64,000 nucleotides of DNA from Isoetes taiwanensis (lineage: Eukaryota > Streptophyta > Lycopodiopsida > Isoetales > Isoetaceae): contig JAJEKV010000114.1 in assembly GCA_021234155.1 (NCBI GenBank), positions 286,620 to 350,619 on the forward strand. Reading direction: 5' to 3'. Positions within the stretch are counted from its first letter, which is position 1. Each line of letters opens with the position of its first letter. The position numbers and the translations under genes were made by a program. The notes beneath the pieces are model-generated. The model made no database searches, had not been told where the DNA came from, and saw nothing but the letters and a program-made list of their open reading frames with translations. Positions 59,544-64,000 of the stretch are shown here, in pieces.

Positions 59544-61123
59544 TGACGTGCCCCCAGCCACGCATACCGGCCCCGTGACGTATATCGGGTGATCGCCACG
59601 CCGCATTAATGCCTTAATTCGACCGACGGTAATGCGCCCCAACGGATAGCTGTAAGTAGCCCTAGGGGCAACTTGCTAGAGTGTTCATATATTATTAATG
59701 TGCACATGTGTACATTAATGAGGGCACACCTTCCATGTTGGTATATTTTGCCACCTAGCTATTAAAGGCAGGGCCTTTCCAATTATCCCACATGCCAAAT
59801 TGCACTGGAAACCCTAGCCTAAAACCCCATGTCTATTTAGGGTAGGAAAACCCCTAGCTTGCTGTTTTTCGTCCTTAGGGGTTTTAGAGGCTCGCTTTAT
59901 CTCTCCTCTGCCCCAGAGCCAAAACCGCCTCCCCGCGACGCCTAAGCCGTAATTCCACCATCGCCCCCTCGACCTCGCCTCAGCAGATGGTTGAACTCGT
60001 GTCGTGAGGAGCCACCAAGGATCAGAGTTTGGTCAATTTAATAGCTTAAACCGCCTTCTAGTCATAGAATCAGAGGTTTAGACATAAAATTCGCCCATAG
60101 TAGCCATCTAGAACTTAGATCTTGATGATCAAACTAAAAGAACCTAACTCTATGATTAGATCTAGTTCTTTAGTTCTTCCGTGATGTATTTGGATGATGT
60201 ATCTCCTGGAACTCCTTGTATTGGGAAGGGGGGGTGAGCCCCAAAGCTTGTAGCGTTGATGCTCCTAGGAGTAGCCCTCTTCTAGCATTAATCAGATTCG
60301 CCTGCGGCGCAAGAGCCACACCGGGATGTGGGTGAAGGGGCTGACTGGCTGAAGGAGGTTCTGGCGTCCCGACTCATGAACGGTTCCTCCGTGTGTAAGG
60401 CCTAGTACTCGGAACTCCTTTTGTATAGGTCCAATGGCTTGCCACCGCTAAGTATGGCAAGGCAGCATGGGCCTCGGAGCACCCGCGGGGTGGTGTTCAC
60501 CTTCCAAAGGTTCAATGTAATACTCTGCAAAGGGGCCTCTAGCCACCTTGGAGCCGCGATGTAGATCTCGGAGGGAGTGATCCCTACCCCCATCGGAACC
60601 GGGAAGATGAGCCTGTGAGTAGCCCCTGGCTATGCATCCTCATGGCTACCGTGCCCCCGACACTTTTCGCACTCACCTCGCAAAGTGTGCACAGGAGGGC
60701 GGATGGAGTGGGACAACCTTAAGCCATAAGTCTATAGCCCAAATCCATTGCCATGAATTCCTCGGCTCCCTAATGAACTGAGACCCAAGCCGCTGGCCAT
60801 CCCTTGAGTCTCGGAAAGCCTCGTGATTCTCATGCGGATGTGCTGATCTTTGTCTATGCAGATATGTGGAGGACCATCCTTCGATGGTCATATATGATGT
60901 TGATGTATGTGCTACCTGGACATGTATGTTTACGCTCCGGCAAATTTAGGTAGGCCCCGAGGGAGACGGTGTACGACTCCTTCCACTCTTCCCACCGAAC
61001 CCGGCCACGCTGCAAAGGTCAGCGTGGAGGGCCCCCAGATTAGGCATGGAGCTGGTAATGGATGAACTTCCTCAGCTTTGTATACCGGTGAGTGCACCGT
61101 GATAATGCAGTAGGGACGCCACA
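59544..61123 (+). repeat. 3' LTR of the Gypsy element
   Basis: Starts TGACGTGCCC, ends GACGCCACA. It aligns end to end with the 5' LTR; blocks such as GCCACCAAGGATCA, AATTCGCCCATAGTAG and GTGATGTATTTGGATGATGT are identical, but dozens of 1-4-base gaps separate the two copies. Confidence 0.88.
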
Positions 61124-64000
61124 ATTGCCTTGTGTCTTCATGCCCATTGGGGTAGGGAGTTTTGGTTCATGTGATGCTGTTCTAGCAATTATCTTAGTTG
61201 AATTGGAGGTGCAAGTGCAAAACAAACTACTTGTATTCTAATCAAGAGACGTTATGAACATGTGGTATGGTTGTAAATATCACAAGCTCATGGTATAAGG
61301 ACTGCATGCAGTAATACGCTAGTCATCAAGTAGTTCTCTAAGTATGTAGGAATGATGTATTCCTTTATACAACATTTTGCTAAGAATAAGAGTTTTCACC
61401 GCCACATTGATCCTATAAGAGCCTTGCTATAAGTATTAAAATCGTTCATCCACAATTTAATGCATTCAGCATTTACATTCTCATATATCTCAAGAAATGC
61501 TTAACGTGAAATGCTGTGGATATGCAAAATTTCTACAAAACATTTGAGACAATGGATATAAATGTTAAAGAAATACATTTATATGAAGCATATGTCTATT
61601 AAGAAGAGTTTTTCAACGTGCGATAGTTTAGCATCACAACCCCATTTGATCCTTGGTTGGTTGAGACTATTAGTGATCCTTCCTAACAATTTTGATCCTG
61701 TTGATTGAAACTATTAATGATCCTTCCCGACATGTTCTTCGACTATGAGATTTGGCTATATGTTTTTTCTCAATTATTTGCTTGCAATCTAAAGCATTTC
61801 TTTACATTGCACAACAATTGACCATACTGAAGCTACCATACATTTTGAAGCACATAATAAAATTTTGTCACACCATATGTTTTGAAGCACAAAATTAAAT
61901 TTTGTCAAGTTTCTAATGTGACAGAGCATCTTTCAGGTCAACTTGCATTGTATATCCACAGACACTACAAGATAGAAAGTATAATCTAATTTATCAATCC
62001 CAAATGTCTTGAATTCACCACTAGAATTTATATATGTCGTGATTATTTTAGATCACTTTTGTGATTAGTTCAAGGCTGAAAAGCTTCCTCACAATTGAGT
62101 TCTGGATTTAGTATTTGGAAACTCGCTTTATAATCTTTTAAAATTTCAAAGGTTTTTCCCCAAAAAGCCCTTGATTACAGCTCTGTTCTAGCTTGTTAAA
62201 GACAGTTTCTGGTTTCCATCGGGAACTTCTAGCATGTTTTGATCCCTACAACTACGTATTAAAGTATTACAAATCAAATGCATATATTGTAATAACACCT
62301 AATACTATGATCCTTGTTTGTTTCTCCAAGGCTAGCTTCAGCCACGCTTGTCTCACCTAACCGCACTCCCCTTTGACATTTACATTTCTTAGACATTGCA
62401 TCTGCCCCTAGAATTGGAATTCGAAAAAGAGCAAATTGACTAAGACTAACTTCTTTGAAATGGAAAGATTTATTGACATCTTGCCATATTTTCCACAATC
62501 AGACACTTACCGTAGAGAATTCGTCAATGGAACCAATGTTCTCCAACCTCATTGATGCATGATGACCGACATATTTATCTCTCACGTAATCTTAGGGTAA
62601 AGCACTAGCAAATGTGCTTAAAGAGACAATTTTCCAACTACCATGGAAATAACCCTTCCTATCTCTTTTTCCAATTGAGATTAATATTAAATATTAAAAG
62701 AATAGTGGATTTAAATCCCTATGATGATTATGCATTGCTATCTAGAATAAATGAGAATGAGAACGAATGAGAAATGAGAATGCAGTCAGATTACTTATAG
62801 GTTCCCAACATTACAATTTCCAACTATGCCCAAAGAACGTTGGAGTAATCTAGTGATTGATAGTATGGATTACAATGCAAAATTTACTACTTATAGGTTC
62901 CTAACACATAATTTCTAACTATGCCCAAAGAATCGGCATCTTCACTAAGTAGTACCATAGAATACTATCCTTTTACTTTTCTTCACAACAATCTACAACA
63001 ATTAAGGTCGAGCACTTCTAGATCATCTAATTAAACTATGCTTGAGATCAATGACTTAAAGTGTAATTCATGGAACTTTTGGTAAAAAGATTTGAGAGAA
63101 AACATACTACTCTATTATTAGAATTTATTAATGATCGCGGATGATGTGCAAGATGTTGCAGCAATAATATCGAACCAATCCTTTAGCAATGCCCTTAGTA
63201 CTCACATCAACATTAATCACCACTATAATTTTCCTACCTAAACTAAAACCCAAAGTAACACCAAAACCAATAATACCAAATGAGCTTCCATATATAATAA
63301 GGTTTATCGTGGCCCCATTGTTTATTGCTTAATTCTTATTGCTTTTTTTTCGACCATTAACAAGCATAATTTGTATGAATGTGCCAAACTAAGGGTCAGT
63401 GGAATTCCATCGCACTCTCGTGACAGGTCCAAGGCACCCCATAATGCTGTTTCTAATGCATGTATCTAAGACCTAATACTTTTAATGCATACAAATAAAC
63501 AATGAATATGATACTCATTGCATTTACAAGAGATAGACTTGGGCGATATAAGATTTAATGAAAGTGAAGAGATCGCATATATTAAGCATCGCATATCCGA
63601 AAATACCATGAAATGAGCTTCAAGAAGAAGCTTCCACAATGCCCAAAAAGGTCCGTAGAGCATAAGGTATGGAAACAAATGTAAAACATGAGGAAAAGTC
63701 AAAGAAAGTGATGCTACTACCATCTCACGCTCTGCATGGTGCGGAAATACATCCCCGCCAAGACGAGTCTTAATTCACAAGAGATGTACATAGAAGCCCT
63801 AAGAAGAGTCTGATTCATAAACTATATCCACATAGCAAAGATGAAGAATAAGTCAGTTTAATGATACGATGGAGACAATCATAGACGCAGACCGCTACAC
63901 ACACAATTGTCCCACCTAAAGACATTTCCAAGAAAATAGCAGATGCACATTATATTACACAAACTCTAGCAATACGTGTAACTGAACGAAGTACAATGAA
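61124..64000. other. AT-rich DNA to the window end, no supported gene
   Basis: Small local duplications are seen: GATCCTT...GAAACTATTA twice at 61650-61730; TTTTGAAGCACA twice at 61845-61890; ACTTATAGGTTCC...AACTATGCCCAAAGAA at 62796-62845 and 62889-62935. Minus-strand frames at 62274-62498 (Cys/Lys-rich C-terminal half) and 63466-63723 show no recognised domain and no splice support. Confidence 0.45.

Larger units (their letters stand above)
44027..61123 (+). mobile_element. Ty3/Gypsy LTR retrotransposon, 17.1 kb, decayed
   Basis: Two direct repeats (44027-45553 and 59544-61123) bracket a 14-kb interior with a primer-binding site, Gypsy pol fragments on plus and a polypurine tract before the right repeat. 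Order is gag-like, RT, RNase H region, integrase, with a possible chromodomain after integrase, which is the Gypsy/chromovirus arrangement. All frames are broken. The interior is much longer than the usual 5-6 kb, and the extra DNA lies before gag (45.6-50 kb) and after pol (55-59.5 kb). No exact target duplication was found (AAGCG on the left, ATTGC on the right). Confidence 0.9.

Noticed and set aside
59190-59546. Long Ser/Pro-rich (plus) and Glu/Arg-rich (minus) frames
   Set aside because: By-products of the polypyrimidine tract; no start context, splice sites or domain.
44022-61128. Target-site duplication of the Gypsy element
   Set aside because: The flanks AAGCG and ATTGC do not match, so no TSD is claimed. 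Indels in this block may hide it.
1-64000. tRNA, rRNA or other structured RNA genes
   Set aside because: No internal promoter boxes, cloverleaf or rRNA-like sequence was noticed on reading. A covariance-model scan was not possible.

Overview
The window is nuclear DNA from a land plant with a large, transposon-rich genome. The evidence is spliceosomal introns, a BTB/NPH3-family gene, a CCT6 chaperonin gene fragment, a plant-type CACTA element with DUF4218/DUF4216 and Transposase_24-like genes, and Copia and Gypsy LTR elements. The species cannot be read from the sequence. A non-seed plant such as a fern would fit, but that is a weak inference. Only two or three ordinary host genes are visible; most of the 64 kb is nested mobile DNA.

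Layout. 1-3.5 kb: a minus-strand exon of an unrecognised gene runs off the left edge, and a small two-exon gene for an acidic 108-residue protein lies at 1907-2310. 3529-21283: a large DNA transposon, here called element A. It has terminal inverted repeats starting GGGTAGAWGCATGAAAGGG and a TAAA target duplication. It carries a decayed plus-strand gene with transposase-like motifs and a decayed minus-strand gene with AT-hook, coiled-coil, RING-like and Ulp1 (C48) protease segments. A complete 8.86-kb CACTA element (11973-20830, TSD GCA) is inserted in the first exon of the protease gene. Outside the CACTA, element A is about 8.9 kb.

21.4-24.5 kb: an intron-bearing fragment of CCT6 is cut off by an AT-rich repeat array of GATTCCCTTA and TTCTAGAACA units. 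A 321-bp MITE (22675-22995) sits in the array. Its TIR resembles that of element A, and its 4-bp TSD (TAGA) is confirmed by an unoccupied second copy of the same repeat at 23790. A 112-bp tandem repeat follows. 25.9-28.2 kb: a four-exon BTB/NPH3 gene on the minus strand, complete except for one apparent single-base frameshift.

31.3-43.7 kb: a 3.7-kb segment duplicated in tandem. The right copy is expanded by a LINE-like 3' fragment and a decayed Copia element. 44.0-61.1 kb: a Ty3/Gypsy element with about 1.5-kb LTRs, PBS, PPT, a decayed pol and a possible chromodomain. Its 14-kb interior also contains dispersed 62-bp repeats and a palindrome-bearing minisatellite. The two LTRs differ mostly by tiny indels, which is suspicious for residual assembly error. 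61.1-64 kb: no gene seen.

The most interesting object is element A plus its MITE: a two-gene DNA transposon family with 4-bp TARA targets that I cannot place in a named superfamily. The repeat signals are direct observations; the superfamily novelty is inference.
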